Of a DNA stretch of 64,000 nt, positions 43,760 through 58,899 are shown piece after piece. Source of the stretch: Adiantum capillus-veneris. Taxonomy: Eukaryota; Streptophyta; Polypodiopsida; Polypodiales; Pteridaceae. The stretch's first letter is position 1. Each line of letters begins with the position of its first letter. The translations under genes and the position numbers were made by a program. The notes beneath the pieces were generated by a model that saw nothing but the letters and a program-made list of their open reading frames with translations, was not told the origin of the DNA and searched no databases. The DNA lies in NCBI GenBank assembly GCA_014529385.2, contig CM043955.1:149997640-150061639 (forward strand). The letters run 5' to 3'.

Positions 43760-45555
43760 GAACTCTAGAATCAGGATTTACACACAGTGTAGCTACACTA
43801 GCTCAAAAAACAATAGAGTACAAATGTGGTGTCCCAAGTGGATGCCCATTCAGTCAATCCACCAACACTCCCCGAGATCTTCACCACCATTGAGTTGGAT
43901 ACTCTCTACCCCTAAAAGTCCTTCTCCTCCACCTCCATTCCCAACCCACTCAAATCAATATCCTACTCCTTCTCTCTCCCAACCCCCTAGGTTACAAGAA
44001 GTTATGATTTTAGCTCCTCTACTTTCCATCATCAGACCACCAACTCTTTCCCCAATCACTACTTCCGCGCAAGAAGCCACCACTTCCACTCATGGAAAAC
44101 CAATTTAATAATAATTATATTTTTAGCTAGGAAAAGAGAAGGCATTTCTATTGGCTATTTCCCTTCAAGCGGGCAAAAAAAAAACATTTTCTAGATCCAC
44201 CAATACAATGGGCGCCCTTCCCCCCTTGGACATGGAGAGCTTTTGAACACTTTAGAGCCCCAAAGATAGGCAATACTTCAACTACATGACCCCATGCTCA
44301 TTGAAAGAAATGAGCTAACTGAGATATCTTTGCCAATTAATTGATAGGATGCATGTAGGATTGAGCAATATTGTATTGTAAATACATGTAAATTGGCAGA
44401 AGTTGAAAAGCCATGGAAGGTAATTTTGCTCTGCTGTTTTAATGTACTATTAGGAAAGTGCTTAATTCTCTGGAGCATTTGTGAACCGTTGATGAAACTT
44501 GTCCATTAGTGCCATATGAAAAAGTGTACGATGCCGAACTTGTTTCCTTTATGTTTTTTAAAAAGAGGATCATTAATAGCTAGGCAACTTGTAGGCTAGT
44601 GTGTCAATGGGTTTGACATATATTATTATAGGGTTAGATGAGGGCATCTGCAACCCCCATCTCGTTCTCTTTCTTTCGCCCTCCCTTTCCATGAGAGGTG
44701 GTGTCAAAAGCAAACTCTGAGTAAAGGCAAATGATAGAGCTTAAATTGATAGAAATTGGAGTAGCACAAGAGTCAAATGCATGGATTGTATTTCCTCCTA
44801 AAATGTAATGCAAAATCCTACATATTACGAGGAGGAGGATTTCTTGGTGCACTTGCTTTTCATCTGCCTTGTCTAAACACAAACATAGAAGCTCTCCCCC
44901 ATGAGAGAGTGGATTCACAAGTCATTTACTAGAATTTTAAAGTGATGTCAGTAGTAGTATCAATTTGTTGATGGCCACTCAAATCACACCATTGCTCCAA
45001 AGTGGGGGTAGAGAATTCAAAACTCAACTCTACCAAGTTTGGTAGAAGGGTAGGAGTGAAGCTGGAAAGGGGGGCGATCATTGCCTGCATTGCATAAAGT
45101 CCCATAGACATGTCACACACATTAGTTTTTAGATTTAGAAAACACCATTGTGGTCTTCAAACATGTGCAATCGTTTCTATTAGAGCACCATCCCTAGCTA
45201 GTGCTCACACATTGAAGATCCCTCTAATTGTAGAGGTTTTTGTAAAGCAGCCCCATCCATGAAACACTAAAAGATAGTAGATGGTCCAAAATCCAAAACT
45301 AAAGAGCTCTTGTAATTATTTAATGGTTGTGACTACATGCACTAACTATTGAGAAAGTATTTTGGTGTTGTGTGTATATGAGAATGCACCATGAGTGTGC
45401 ATAAGGATATGTGTGGTGTGAGTGTTGATTGACATGATCTTGGAGACTATAGTGCCACATGGACACACAACTGTAAAGTGGGCATGATTTTGTCTATATG
45501 ATAAGCATATGCACTACATGTAGCATGGAAATAAAGAAGAAGTTGAGAAAGTAGC
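43760..45555. other. No recognisable gene
   Basis: A Pro/Ser-rich plus-strand frame (43758-44108) and two minus-strand frames (44918-44634, 45120-44929) have no recognisable domain. The minus-strand pair reads like ordinary protein and could be an old coding remnant, but the evidence is weak. Confidence 0.35.

Positions 45556-45558
<3 letters not shown>

Positions 45559-45639
<81 letters not shown>
45559..45639. repeat. (CT)n microsatellite
   Basis: A pure ~80-bp TC run. Confidence 0.97.
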
Positions 45640-45641
<2 letters not shown>

Positions 45642-45912
45642 TATGCACATTATGCTCACTGCAAGTTCGAGTTTGAGTACCACACACTACTAGAGTGCTC
45701 ATCTTTTGGTCACATTCAAACTTTTTTCTCTCACATTTTCAACCATGACTTAGACCTACACACTTTCCTCTCCCAGCCACAATGTGGGCTCTCCATTGTG
45801 ACTCTCATCGTCACAATTTTGGAGCATTGAGAGTCACTCATCAGCCATACACATACTACATCACATGTAACTTTGGTCCCATAGGTCATATTTGACCTCA
45901 GAGGACGATAAT

Positions 45913-49285
<3,373 letters not shown>

Positions 49286-49289
49286 GGCA

Positions 49290-49690
49290 ACCTCCCTTGT
49301 CCTGTGATGTATAAACAGCTTGGAAGCATCACAACTTATCTATAAATCAGCCCTTGCTTTTGCCAAGAAGTCTTGTGCACATGCTCCCTTTTAATGACTA
49401 AATCAAAATTTTGGCTACCTTAGACAAAGATGGTAATGATGATGTAGCTATGATCTCCCAATACATTGCCCAATTACTTGTACTTGCCATACAATACAAC
49501 CAAGAGTTGTCTTAGTTCTCTTCCTCTGGTGTAGAGCTGTCCAATTTTCTTAAGAAATTATGCGGCCTCAATCCCGCTTTTATTAGTATCCCTATTATTC
49601 CACAATTTGGTGGCATCTTCTGCAGAGACAATGCTACTCTAGAATTTGTCAAAGAATTTCAAAACAACCTTTGCTCCCTCAGTGACTAAC
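49290..49690 (+). pseudogene. Decayed coding-like stretch, unidentified
   Basis: Plus-strand translation gives coherent runs (MISQYIAQLLVLAIQYNQEL; VELSNFLKKLCGLNPAFISI; GGIFCRDNATLEFVKEFQNN) separated by stops. The coherence suggests a former protein gene or element ORF. No family is recognised. Confidence 0.3.
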
Positions 49691-50232
49691 CTATTAGAAA
49701 TGTTTCCCAAAGTTTCCAAAGTCTTCTCTTTTCTCCCAGTCAGACAAATTGAGGTAGAATCCTTTGGAGTTGACCATCAGCTTTGGGTCCTTCCTAACAA
49801 ATCTTTTTTGGCACCTATCCTTAGTGCAACATGGGTATATCTGGCCAACCTCCTGCTGCCACTATGGAGGATTGCAAACTCAAAGTTCTTAAAGGGAATA
49901 GTTCCTGGACAAAGGGGAGCTCATCAAGGCCCCTTTTAACCTCAATTTTATTGACCACTCTAAGTGTTCATCTAATGATGGTCTATATATTTGCACCAAT
50001 GGAAATATGGAGTTCGCCAAGAGCAATCCACACTTCTACATTGAGTCTATTTGGAATGTCTTTTGACCATACATAAAATGTGTCTGCAATTTTTTGGATG
50101 CAAAAGCCTCGTGTGAGTCTAGCATTATGTGATTTGACCATGCTATTCGGTTCATTCTCAATCACTTAGAACAACTCTTCCCTGAAAAACATGTGGAATT
50201 TCATTTATCCCTTATTTTCTCATGGCTGGGTG

Positions 50233-50427
50233 TGTTAGGTTTAATGGCCATGTGGTCGACCGTCACTAACTGCTACTAACCCTAAGTGTACAGCTATACA
50301 CTTGTGTGAGCCACTAACACAAAGGAGAGTATGCATTGTGCCTAAGTGCATAAGATAGAAAAGAAAGAAAGGGGGCACACAATGTGTGTGGCTCTCCCCC
50401 TCCAACCTGTGTGTGTGTGGCTATGGT

Positions 50428-50477
<50 letters not shown>

Positions 50478-50529
50478 TGTGTGCGTATTCATCTTCCTCT
50501 TGTGTTGTGCTCCCGACTCCTCTCCTTCA
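50233..50529 (+). mobile_element. 5' LTR of copia element G5
   Basis: It starts TGTTAGGTTTAATGG and ends CTCCTTCA two bases before a primer site. Length ~297 bp, short as in many Ty1/copia elements. A (GT)n tract (50430-50474) lies inside. The start is placed on the TG rule only, since the partner LTR is not in the window. Confidence 0.6.
50430..50474. repeat. (GT)n microsatellite
   Basis: About 22 GT units inside the G5 LTR. Confidence 0.95.
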
Positions 50530-50531
50530 TT

Positions 50532-50544
50532 TGGTATCAGAGTC
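50532..50544 (+). other. Primer binding site of G5
   Basis: TGGTATCAGAGTC, complementary to the 3' end of initiator-Met tRNA, as in most plant copia elements. Confidence 0.85.
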
Positions 50545-51690
50545 GTTTCATTCTCGAAATCACTTCCGCACGTGCACACTTTCAAGAGTGCAAATAGGGT
50601 TCCGACTTTGGCATAAACAAATTCAGCATCCCGAGAGTGTTTTCGACAAGTGTCTTGCGGTTTTACCCCCCTTTTGGATCCATTCGTGCCATCAGAAACC
50701 TCATGCAAGCTATGGTTTAGGAGATACATTTTTCAACTCTCTTTTGGTAGTTTGTGCTGTAGAGCTTCCATAGCCACTACATGTACCATTGTTGCAGTCT
50801 CTTCCATCTAGAAGAGCCCACAACTCATTTGGGAGTGTGTAGACTCTTTTGGAGTGGCCTCCTCATACACACACATAGAGTGGGAGTTTGACAACATTGT
50901 CTTCTTCGACTACAGGTACAGATACAAGTATAGGTATAGGTACATAGAGCGGCTTGGTTAGCTTCCTTTATGCTTCTCGGTCTCGCTTTCGACCTCGGCT
51001 ACGGAATTGGTATTGACTCACAGGCTACAAGTTTTAGTGCTTGCAATAATCTGGTTCTAGTGGGGAGAAGTTTTTTATGCGTACATGCATATGGAAGTTG
51101 GCATTTTTACAGTCTTTGAGCTCTTTTGAGAGTAGTTTGACTCCCTGTAGGGATAATTCTTTGCATGCACATGCTTTTGGCGACTGTTTGAGCATCATGA
51201 TAGACTTGTACGTCTTTGTGGATACTACCATTGCGCGCTTTTGTGGAGCCATCTTTTGGCTAGTACGGCAATTTCGGCCATTTCTGAGACTTGGTCCGGA
51301 TGATAGCCATTTCTGAGACTTGGCTATACGTTTTGCTGGATAACCTATATTTTTGAGGGTTGATAGCGTGAGGTTTTCATTGAGCTAGGGTATTCTCAAA
51401 TGTGGAGATACCTTCGATGATACAATTAACTGGAGCATCCCTTACGAGGCCTCGCAATAGGACATGTATAGAGTGGTATAGATGCTTTGATGCCGAGTTG
51501 GAGGTCTATGGTAATTTTGATAGTCCATGCACCTCAGTTGGTCTCCATACAGTATGCTTTTGAGAGGCATTGCCCTCTTTTATACTTTGTGAGTGACATA
51601 CTTGGTCATTTTGTCTTGTATTTTGGTTGACATAGTCCCAAATACAAAGGAGACTCTGTTGAAATTTTCCCAGAATCTTTTGGTAGTTTT
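50545..51690 (+). other. Long untranslated leader of G5
   Basis: 1.1 kb between primer site and the gag start with no credible frame. It holds small reiterations, such as ACAGGTACAGATACAAG(TA) and TAGGTATAGGTACA near 50915-50945. It is longer than usual for copia. Confidence 0.5.
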
Positions 51691-51695
51691 GTCAC

Positions 51696-52600
51696 ATGTC
51701 TACTAGCAAAGACCGTGACATTTATGACATAAAAAAGTTTGATGGCACTAATTTTCAGCTTTGGAAGAACCAAATGCATGATGTGTGTGTCCAAAAGAAG
51801 CAAAAGTTGCCTATTGCCTATGCGGCTAGAACTAAAGATATGCACATGACTCAGTTTCAGTGGAAGGAGCTTGATGAGCTATGCAGGTCTACAATTAGAC
51901 TGTATCTTGGTGAGTCGGTGTACTTTAAGTGCTAGAATGCAAGACTGCTCATGCTTTATGGCAAAAATTATGCGATACTTACGAAAAGGATATGGCTAGC
52001 AATAAGGTTTCATGATGCAAAAACTTTTCAACCTTCATATGAACGAGTCAGCTAGTGTTGCTAGCCATATCTATGATTTTGATTCTTTTTTTGCCCAGAT
52101 TTGTGCACAACGCATGACCATTGATGATGAGATGAAAGAATTTTTTTTTGCTTTGTTTGCTGCCACCCTCTTGGGATATCTTTTGCACAGCTGTTAGTAA
52201 CTCTGCTCCTAATGGTACACTGAAATACGATGATGTTATTAGTGCACTTTTGTCTAACGAGATGCGTCAGAAGATCGTGAACAGCTCGCATTATGACAAA
52301 GCTCATTATGTGCAAAGGGATGATAAGCAACATAAGGGCCGTTCTTCACAACATGAGTCCAAAAAATAAGGCAATAGAGATACATCAAAGGGTAGATCAA
52401 AGTCTTGTGGTCGCCGCAATGTTCAATGCTATTAATGTGATAAGTTTGGTCACATAAAGAAGGATTATTATACTTGGAAGCGTGACAAAGAGAAGGGGAA
52501 AGGTAAAGACAAAGATCATGATGAAAAAGAGGAGAAACCAAAGAGTTCGATTAAGATTGAAGAATTAAACATAGTTCAGGATGACAGTGATGCGCAAGAC
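51696..52600 (+). pseudogene. Copia G5 gag
   Basis: The frame starting MSTSKDRDIYDIKKFDGTNF (51696), then WKNQMHDVCVQKKQ, has the typical start of copia Gag (KFDG-NF-W). The next block, MMQKLFNLHMNESASVASHI (52012), continues the capsid part in another frame. Near 52420-52470 the zinc knuckle reads QCY-stop-CDKFGHIKKDY: a stop replaces one residue and the last Cys is Tyr, so RNA binding would be lost. Several frameshifts lie between the blocks. A lysine-rich tail (KRDKEKGKGKDKD) leads into pol. Confidence 0.85.
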
Positions 52601-52606
52601 ATTAAT

Positions 52607-53506
52607 ATGTTAACTGAAAATAATGATGTCTTCTATGATGCACATGAAACTCTATCTTTGCAAAGTTCTATGCCAGCTGAACTCCTTGTTAGTGGTGAAG
52701 TATCCCATACATGGATTCTTGATTTGGGTGCTTTGTTGCATGTCACACCTCATATGCATTGGTTTACTACATACGAGGAAACCATTGGCTCTGTTACACT
52801 TGGTGACAATTACTCTTGTGACATTGCTGGCGTAGGTGATATTGCCATGGTTATGGAAAATGGGGTGAAGTTTATCATCCATAATGTGCATCATGTTCTA
52901 GCCTTGACACGCAATCTGATTTTGGCTGTACGTCTTGATGACTTGGGTTACAAAGTCACTTTTCATCAACAATCTTGGCGTGGTGCGAAGGGTCATCTTA
53001 TTATAGCCCATGGTTCTAAAGTTGGTTCACTTTATCCTCTTTATGTATCTGATAAAAATAGTGTTCTTTCTGTAACCGAGCTTCCAACCGTTGCTTTGTG
53101 GCATAGCCGGTTAGGACATATGTCAAAGAAGGGAATTGAGACACTCTCTCGTTTGGTCTACTTACCATCTTTGTCATTTTTTTATTTTCCCTTTTGTGAG
53201 CACTGTCAATATGGAAAGCAAATACGGACACATCATACACATTCTTTTGACAAAGAATGTGTATGGACACATCGTACACATTCTTTTCTTTCTTTTGACA
53301 AAGAAAGAAAACCCTTAGAGCTTGTGCATAGTGATTTATATGGGCCTATGCCTTCTAAATCCCATGGTGGTGCGTCGTATTATGTTACATTCATTGACAA
53401 GTTTGGGTCTACACCATGAAGTCTAAAGATGAGACATTTTCTTGCTTCAAGAAGTTCTTATCTAGTGTTGAAACTCAGTCTGAACATAAGTTGAAATCTT
53501 TGCACT
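52607..53506 (+). pseudogene. Copia G5 protease and integrase, 5' part
   Basis: A frame of 270 codons. The protease motif WILDLGALLHVTPH (D39-L40-G41) has Leu where family members have Ser. Then come the pre-integrase domain (LWHSRLGHMSKKGIETL, CEHCQYGKQ, an H-H-C-C zinc site) and the integrase start (LELVHSDLYGPM, YYVTFIDKF). Around 53220-53300 a THHTHSFDKE segment is duplicated within the frame. A stop at 53417 ends it. The shifted frame goes on (MKSKDETFSCFKKFL) to 53506, where G1 is inserted; integrase resumes at 62409. Confidence 0.92.
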
Positions 53507-53511
53507 CAAAC
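53507..53511. repeat. Target site duplication of G1, left
   Basis: CAAAC, identical to 62404-62408. Confidence 0.95.
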
Positions 53512-54700
53512 TGTAACATTTAATGGCCTAAAAACTTGTGTGTAGCGGAAATTAGCATGAACATAGTGGGCATTCCATTATAATAAATTCCTAATGAGAA
53601 TTACAAGAGTGCTTGGGTGGAGAGAGCAACAAAAATAATAACACCTAGTTAGATAGCATGAACAATACTTTCAAAAGAGAGAGAAATTAAGCTATTGACA
53701 ATAGTTGAGGACCGGATTTGCATGGAGCCGGTCCCCCCTCCAAAAGGCTTTGTATTATGGTTTCTCCCATCAAGAGAGACATTGTACAATACAATTCTTT
53801 GTGTTCCTTCAAAACTAGCTAGTGCAATGAAGATGAAAGCTTCATGCACTAAGAAAAACACTTAGCAAACACAACATCAATTATCTCCGGTCTCAGACCC
53901 AAGACCTCACACACCTTCAAAGATGGTGAGAGCTAGCAGGGTATGAGAGTAGATTGAGAGGAAGAAGGAGTATTCTTACGAGAAAGATGTACATCTTCTC
54001 ACATAATCACTCATATTAGCATAGCTTAGCTTAGTAATTAGCATGGTAGAGGAGATGAGCATGCATTGAAGCTTGGCTCTTGGTTGGATTTGCATCACAA
54101 AGCCAAGAGTTGTTGGTGTAGGCCTCCCTTCTCACAAGCTTGGAGTAGGTGATCAGCTTTCCATTAAAGCTTGAGAAGGAGAGAGAGTCTTCTTTACTTC
54201 ACACATGAGATTGTGTGAGTGTGTGTGTGATAGTGCCTTGCAAAAATCAGCCCCCTATCTCTCTTGGTCGACCACTCTTGCTATTTGCTCATGCTCTACT
54301 CTCATTGGACCTCCCCAGACCTAGCCAATGGTAATTAAGCAGTGTAAGTGATAGCCTTTTGACCTCCCCCTTTCCCCTTTTGTGAGAGCTTTAGGTAATT
54401 TAATAATTCAACTAAACTCTCATTGGACCCCTTTGCCTCCTGGCCAATAGGAATCAGGCAAGCCATTGGGCTACTGAATGCTCATTGGACCCCTTGGGAG
54501 ACCGTCCAATAGTCTTCTAGAGGACTTAATTCTCATTGGTTCTTTTATTAAGTGTTTTTAAATTAATTAAACTAGATTTACTCTAGCCTAATTCTCATTG
54601 GTCCACCTCCAAGGCCATCCAATAGGAATTGGGTACACCTTGTGAGCATCTAGGCTAGGGAGCTGACATGTGTCCCTCATTCCCTTTGTGTAAAGGGAGC

Positions 54701-54736
<36 letters not shown>

Positions 54737-55114
54737 CTTTGTCTCTCATCCCCTACAAGCTAGGCTCCCCCCCTCCTATGTAGGGATTTGAAAAGACTTT
54801 TGGGACACACACAAAGCATCCAATTCCCCCCGTGGTTGACCTTTGGACACAACCTTTGAATTTTGGAACCTTAGCATTTTGGAAGTCTTAATGGGCTGAA
54901 CCTTAGGGTGTTTTTAGCCCATTGTTGCACGTGGATCTTTTGCAGATGGCCCCCCCTTTGGATCCCTATTTTCCCTCCTTTGGATCCCTACTGTGGCCGG
55001 TCTGCTAGCTTAACCAATATTCTGGCTTTTTCTCCCCTGGCACTTCCCCATATTAAATGATCAGTTTAACATGAGAAAATCATTTAGGAGAATTAGATAT
55101 TGATTATTATGACA
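53512..55114 (-). mobile_element. 3' LTR of chromovirus G1 (1603 bp)
   Basis: On the plus strand it begins TGTAACATTTAATGG and ends TGATTATTATGACA. In element sense it is TGTCATAATAATC...AAATGTTACA. It pairs with 60812-62403; I count about 9 mismatches in the first ~210 bp and fewer later. It contains a (TG)17 tract (54702-54735) and a cluster of ATTGG/CCAAT pairs (54304-54623). Confidence 0.97.
54304..54623. promoter_or_regulatory. Cluster of CCAAT/ATTGG pairs in the G1 LTR
   Basis: Five CTCATTGG words, four of them facing a CCAAT ~21 bp on (54304/54325, 54422/54444, 54484/54506, 54597/54619). Four pairs in 320 bp give inverted-repeat character. CCAAT is the core site of NF-Y in eukaryotic promoters. 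The same cluster is in the other LTR (about 61600-61925). Confidence 0.6.
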
Positions 55115-55117
55115 TTA

Positions 55118-55127
55118 CCTCTCTCTT
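55118..55127 (-). other. Polypurine tract of G1
   Basis: The minus strand reads AAGAGAGAGG, three bases before the 3' LTR. It primes plus-strand DNA synthesis. Confidence 0.85.
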
Positions 55128-55512
55128 GAAATCATAGACATCCTCGACTATGGTGTAGATAAGATAAAGCATATTCATGAGTCCTTTTCTTAGCGGGTTG
55201 AGGATCCCTATGTTACCCTACGACATCATTCCACAATGGATGGCTAGTCCATTTGGCGCTTGAGAGCCTGAGGCATGTCTGCACATTAGTCCTATCAATC
55301 TTCCATAGTAGAGTGACAAGCTCTACTTGGTGTTTGGGAGACGTCGTCTCCGCAAACTTGATCTAAGCATGCATACTACTTCATATTTTTTTTGTGCACA
55401 ATAAAGAAAAAGAGAGTCTTATAAGAAAAAAACTTTGTTCATTTTTAATATTTTGTACATTTTCTTACTGTTGGGAAGCATTGTAAGTATTGACAAGGTT
55501 TAGATTATCCTT

Positions 55513-55782
55513 TCATTGTGTGCCTTGCATCCATCTAGCATCTTCAAAAGGATAATTCTTAAACTTAATAAGATATCGTCGGATAGTCTTACCGCCTCTT
55601 AGTACCTTGTCTTCATGTTGGAGAATGGACTCGAGCTGCAGCACCTCCTCTTGGTCCTCGATCTCCGGTGGGTCTTCAGTAGTTGGTTCTTGAGGTGGCT
55701 CTCCTTTGTAAGGCTTTAATAGGCTCACATGGAAAGCATTGTGTATGAGCCAATGATTGGGCAACTTGAGTTGATAGGCCAT
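55513..55782 (-). CDS. G1 integrase C-terminus with chromodomain
   Basis: 89 codons. HWLIHNAFHVSLLKPYKGEP is the conserved integrase C-terminal motif of plant gypsy elements. It is followed by an acidic spacer and ESILQHEDKVL, then RRYLIKFKNYPFEDARWM, the core of a chromodomain (aromatic residues plus xWxxP-like end). A chromodomain defines chromoviruses and directs integration to particular chromatin. It is in frame with the 57087-55924 frame but separated by stops (a gap of ~140 bp). Confidence 0.88.
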   Translation of the reverse strand: MAYQLKLPNHWLIHNAFHVSLLKPYKGEPPQEPTTEDPPEIEDQEEVLQLESILQHEDKVLRGGKTIRRYLIKFKNYPFEDARWMQGTQ

Positions 55783-55923
55783 CTCATTGATTGGTCTAAG
55801 AATCTGAAAGGGACCATAGTACCTTTTTGCTAGTTTAGCATAGTACTTTTGGTGTCCTATAGGATTCTTGCCCGTCGCGTGCCTTAATCAAGCCTTGGGG
55901 AATTTTAATAAGACCCAATCATT

Positions 55924-57087
55924 TTATTTAAAGGCTTGGGCTCTTCTGTGCTTGTCAGCAACAGCCTTTTGCCTTTGTTGTGAGATAGAGATAGCATCCT
56001 TAATCTTTTGAAAAGATTCTTGTAGGTCTCGGCTATACTCATCTGCAGCAAAGATCTTCCCATGTACCTTAAGTAGCAAGGGACTTTTAGATCTTCCCTC
56101 AATTACCTCGAAAGGTGCTTTTCTCGTGGAAGTATGTAAAGTGTTATTGTATGCATACTCCACTAAGGGTAAGTACTTCTCCCATTGGGATCTTTGATCT
56201 ACTTCCGTTACATAGGCTTTTAGTAGATCGAGAATTGTTAGGGTAGCTATTTCACTTTGGCCATCTGTTTGTGGATGATAGGCCGAAGAGAAGTTTAGCC
56301 TTGTCCCTAAATTCTCAAAGAGACCCTTCCAGAAATTACTTGTCATTCTAGGATCTCTATCCGACACTATGGACATTGGCAAGCCATGGTACTTAAAAAT
56401 TTGTGAAATGAAGAGGGTTGCCATTTGATGGGCTTTGATAGTCTTTTTGACAGGTATAAAATGAGCTTGTTTACTGTACGTGTCTACTATCGTCCATATT
56501 CCCGTATTCCCATGGATAGACTTAGGCAATCCAAAGATAAAATCCATGGATATGCTCTCCCATGGTGAATTAGGGATTGACAAGGGTTGAAGCAATCCAA
56601 GTTGCTTCCCTCTATCAAATTTTGTCTTTTGGCATACCACACATTTAGAAACATACTCTTGTATGTTCACTTTCATGGTAGGCCAATAGAAATATGTTTC
56701 AATTCCCTTTAAGGTAGACTGAATCCCTCTATGCCCCGCATAAGGAGGAGCATGAGATTCATACATTACTTTCTCACGTAGTGAGTTAGTAACGCATAGT
56801 CTATTGCCATAGAGAAGATAACCATCTTGTAAAGTAAATGGTTGTTGTTTCTTCCCTAATGCAAGGGTTGAAATCACATCTCTAAAATCGGGATCAATAG
56901 CATACTCATCTATCATTGAAGATAGGTCATTGTGAGTTGCTATGGAAACCACATTTACTCTCAGCCGTCTTGAGAGTGCATCAGCTACTTGATTATGCTT
57001 ACCAGCAATGTGAGCAATATGAAAATGAAATTGCGAAAGGAAATTTGCCCACCTCATTTGTTTGTCGGAGAGCTTGGTCTGCGTCAT
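55924..57087 (-). CDS. G1 integrase core (with RNase H end)
   Basis: 387 uninterrupted codons. Residues 1-41 are the end of RNase H (QMRWANFLSQF, HIAGKHNQVADALSRR). The zinc-binding HHCC set is H112, H119, C149 and C152, with the YFYWPTM motif between. The catalytic triad is D182 (ISMDFIFGLP), D243 (IVSDRDPRMTS) and E279 (HPQTDGQSE), all intact. Integrase inserts the element's DNA into the chromosome. The frame continues after stops into the chromodomain piece. The ATG at its start is internal to the polyprotein and is not a real initiation site. Confidence 0.95.
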   Translation of the reverse strand: MTQTKLSDKQMRWANFLSQFHFHIAHIAGKHNQVADALSRRLRVNVVSIATHNDLSSMIDEYAIDPDFRDVISTLALGKKQQPFTLQDGYLLYGNRLCVTNSLREKVMYESHAPPYAGHRGIQSTLKGIETYFYWPTMKVNIQEYVSKCVVCQKTKFDRGKQLGLLQPLSIPNSPWESISMDFIFGLPKSIHGNTGIWTIVDTYSKQAHFIPVKKTIKAHQMATLFISQIFKYHGLPMSIVSDRDPRMTSNFWKGLFENLGTRLNFSSAYHPQTDGQSEIATLTILDLLKAYVTEVDQRSQWEKYLPLVEYAYNNTLHTSTRKAPFEVIEGRSKSPLLLKVHGKIFAADEYSRDLQESFQKIKDAISISQQRQKAVADKHRRAQAFK

Positions 57088-57554
57088 GAATTACTTAAGA
57101 CTTTGGTGATCCGTTCGCAGAATGAAAGGAGTCCCAATAAATAGTGCTTCCATGAGTCTAAGGCATGTAGAACTGCAAGGAGTTCCTTTTCGTATATGCC
57201 TAGAGCTTTCTCAACAGGGTCAAGCCTTCGAATTTCATAGCCTATGGCGTGCCCTTCTTGAAGTAAAACAGCTCCAAGGCAATCACCACAAGCATCACAT
57301 TGGACCTCAAATGGTTTTGAGAGATCCGGTGTAAGCACAGGTTGAGAGATAAGCTTTTCGAAAGCATTGTTCTCCTTAGCAGACCATGTATACCTAACGC
57401 TTTTCTTTTTTAGGTCATGTAATGGTCCCGTAATTTGTGAGAACTTTTCTATGAAGCGTCTATAGTATGCACACATACCTATAAAGCTTCTTAGTTCATG
57501 AAGATTCTTTGGTTTAGGCCATCCTTTTATTACCTCTAACTTTGATGGATCCAT
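57084..57554 (-). CDS. G1 RT connection and RNase H
   Basis: 156 codons with LHELRSFIGMCAYYRRFIEKF (RT thumb/connection), PFEVQCDACGDCLGAVLLQ (first catalytic Asp of RNase H) and YEKELLAVLHALDSWKHYLLG (catalytic Glu). After YLLG the frame is lost. The third conserved block (a TDHQSL run) is read in the next frame and is followed by a stop, so RNase H is broken by one frameshift and one nonsense change near 57090-57150. Confidence 0.92.
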   Translation of the reverse strand: MDPSKLEVIKGWPKPKNLHELRSFIGMCAYYRRFIEKFSQITGPLHDLKKKSVRYTWSAKENNAFEKLISQPVLTPDLSKPFEVQCDACGDCLGAVLLQEGHAIGYEIRRLDPVEKALGIYEKELLAVLHALDSWKHYLLGLLSFCERITKVLSNS

Positions 57555-57599
57555 TTGGATGCCTCTTGAGAGATAATGTGACCTAAATACTGAATCTCT

Positions 57600-58200
57600 T
57601 GCAAGAAAAAATCACTTTTCTTTCGATTAACATAAGTTTATTCTCTCTAAAACTTGAAATAGTACGTGGAGGTGTTGCTTGTGTTCGTCTAATGAATTAG
57701 AGTAGATGATAATATCATCAAAGAACACTCCAGTGAAGGTTCGATGAGGCTTGAACAGCTTCTCCATCAAGCGGTTGAATGTGGCTGGTGCATTGGTCAA
57801 GCCAAAAGTCATGACAATGTATTCATAAAGACCAAATGTGGTGCAAAATGCGGTCTTTCCAATGTCTTGATCAACTATCCTTATTTGATGATAGCCACTT
57901 TTTAGGTCAATCCTACTGAAGTAGGTTGATCCTGTAGCTTGTCAAATAGGTCTTCTACCCGTGGAACGGGAAACCTATTCTTGATAGTGATCCTATTTAG
58001 TGCTCTATAGTCGACACACATATGATATGTGCCGTCTTTCTTTTGCACTAAAAGCACAGGTGAGCAAAATGGAGATGAGCTAGGCCTAACCATGCCCTTC
58101 TCAACTAACTCATGCACTTGCCGCATAATCTCCTCTTGTTGAGCTTGAGAAACTCTATAAGGAGGTTTGTAAGGCGGTGAACTTCCTGGAAGAAGTTCAA
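57600..58200 (-). pseudogene. G1 reverse transcriptase
   Basis: Frame 58126-57902 carries the RT start: [20 protein letters not shown], then [16 protein letters not shown] and [15 protein letters not shown]. Frame 57812-57627 holds TFGLTNAPATFNRLM and the catalytic FFDDIIIYS box, with both catalytic aspartates present. The two pieces are in different frames, so at least one frameshift lies at about 57810-57905. Confidence 0.93.
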
Positions 58201-58326
58201 TTGCATGGTCATCATTACCTCGTTTAGGAGGTAGCTCACAAGGGATGTCGTCAATAAAGACATCTTGAAACCCATTGAGAAAATTGGATAACTCTAATTC
58301 CTTTTGGTTGCTTTTATTTTCTTTTG

Positions 58327-58800
58327 CTAAAGCATTAGGTTCATTTGAGAATCTTTAACAAAAATCATGTACACGGAAATAGAGCTCTTTATTGACTTGT
58401 TGAAAGCTGGTGTATGTACAATGGGGATAGTGTTACCCATTTCCTTAGCATCTATATACATGTCTTTTTCCTTGAGCTTAAAGGAGATTCTCCTTTCAGG
58501 GAATTTAAGATTGGCAGCCAGGCGATCAAACCATGGTGCCCCTAGGATTACATCCTCATGCTTGAGAGGAGAGATAAAGAAGTCCTCTTTGTCCACATAG
58601 CTTTGGACATGAAGCCTCAATTTCCCGATTAAGGGAGTGACTGAAGCTTCTTGCCTCTTGAAAGCACTGTTTGTGGGTAGAACATCTCCCATCTCATAAG
58701 CTTGTATGCCTAGCTTGGTGGCCAACTCTATAGATATAAAATTGTGAGTAGAACCAGGGTCAAAGAGAATAAAAGCATCATGTTCTCTTACCTTTCCCCA
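58327..58800 (-). pseudogene. G1 aspartic protease
   Basis: Minus-strand translation near 58770-58735 gives the active-site segment FDPGSTHNFIS (D-x-G-S), which continues into the frame 58725-58327 (ATKLGIQAYEMGDVLP, VILGAPWFDRL). The second retropepsin block ILGAPW is present. The segment is in the same frame as gag, so it was made as a fusion with Gag. It ends in a stop at 58327 before RT. Confidence 0.88.
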
Positions 58801-58899
58801 AGCATGTCATAGAGGAGATCCTTTGTGGTGAGTTTGGTGAGTCTCCTCCTCTTGGATTTCAACCAAGGTAGCTCTAGGAGGATCTTGACGATTGTTCTT

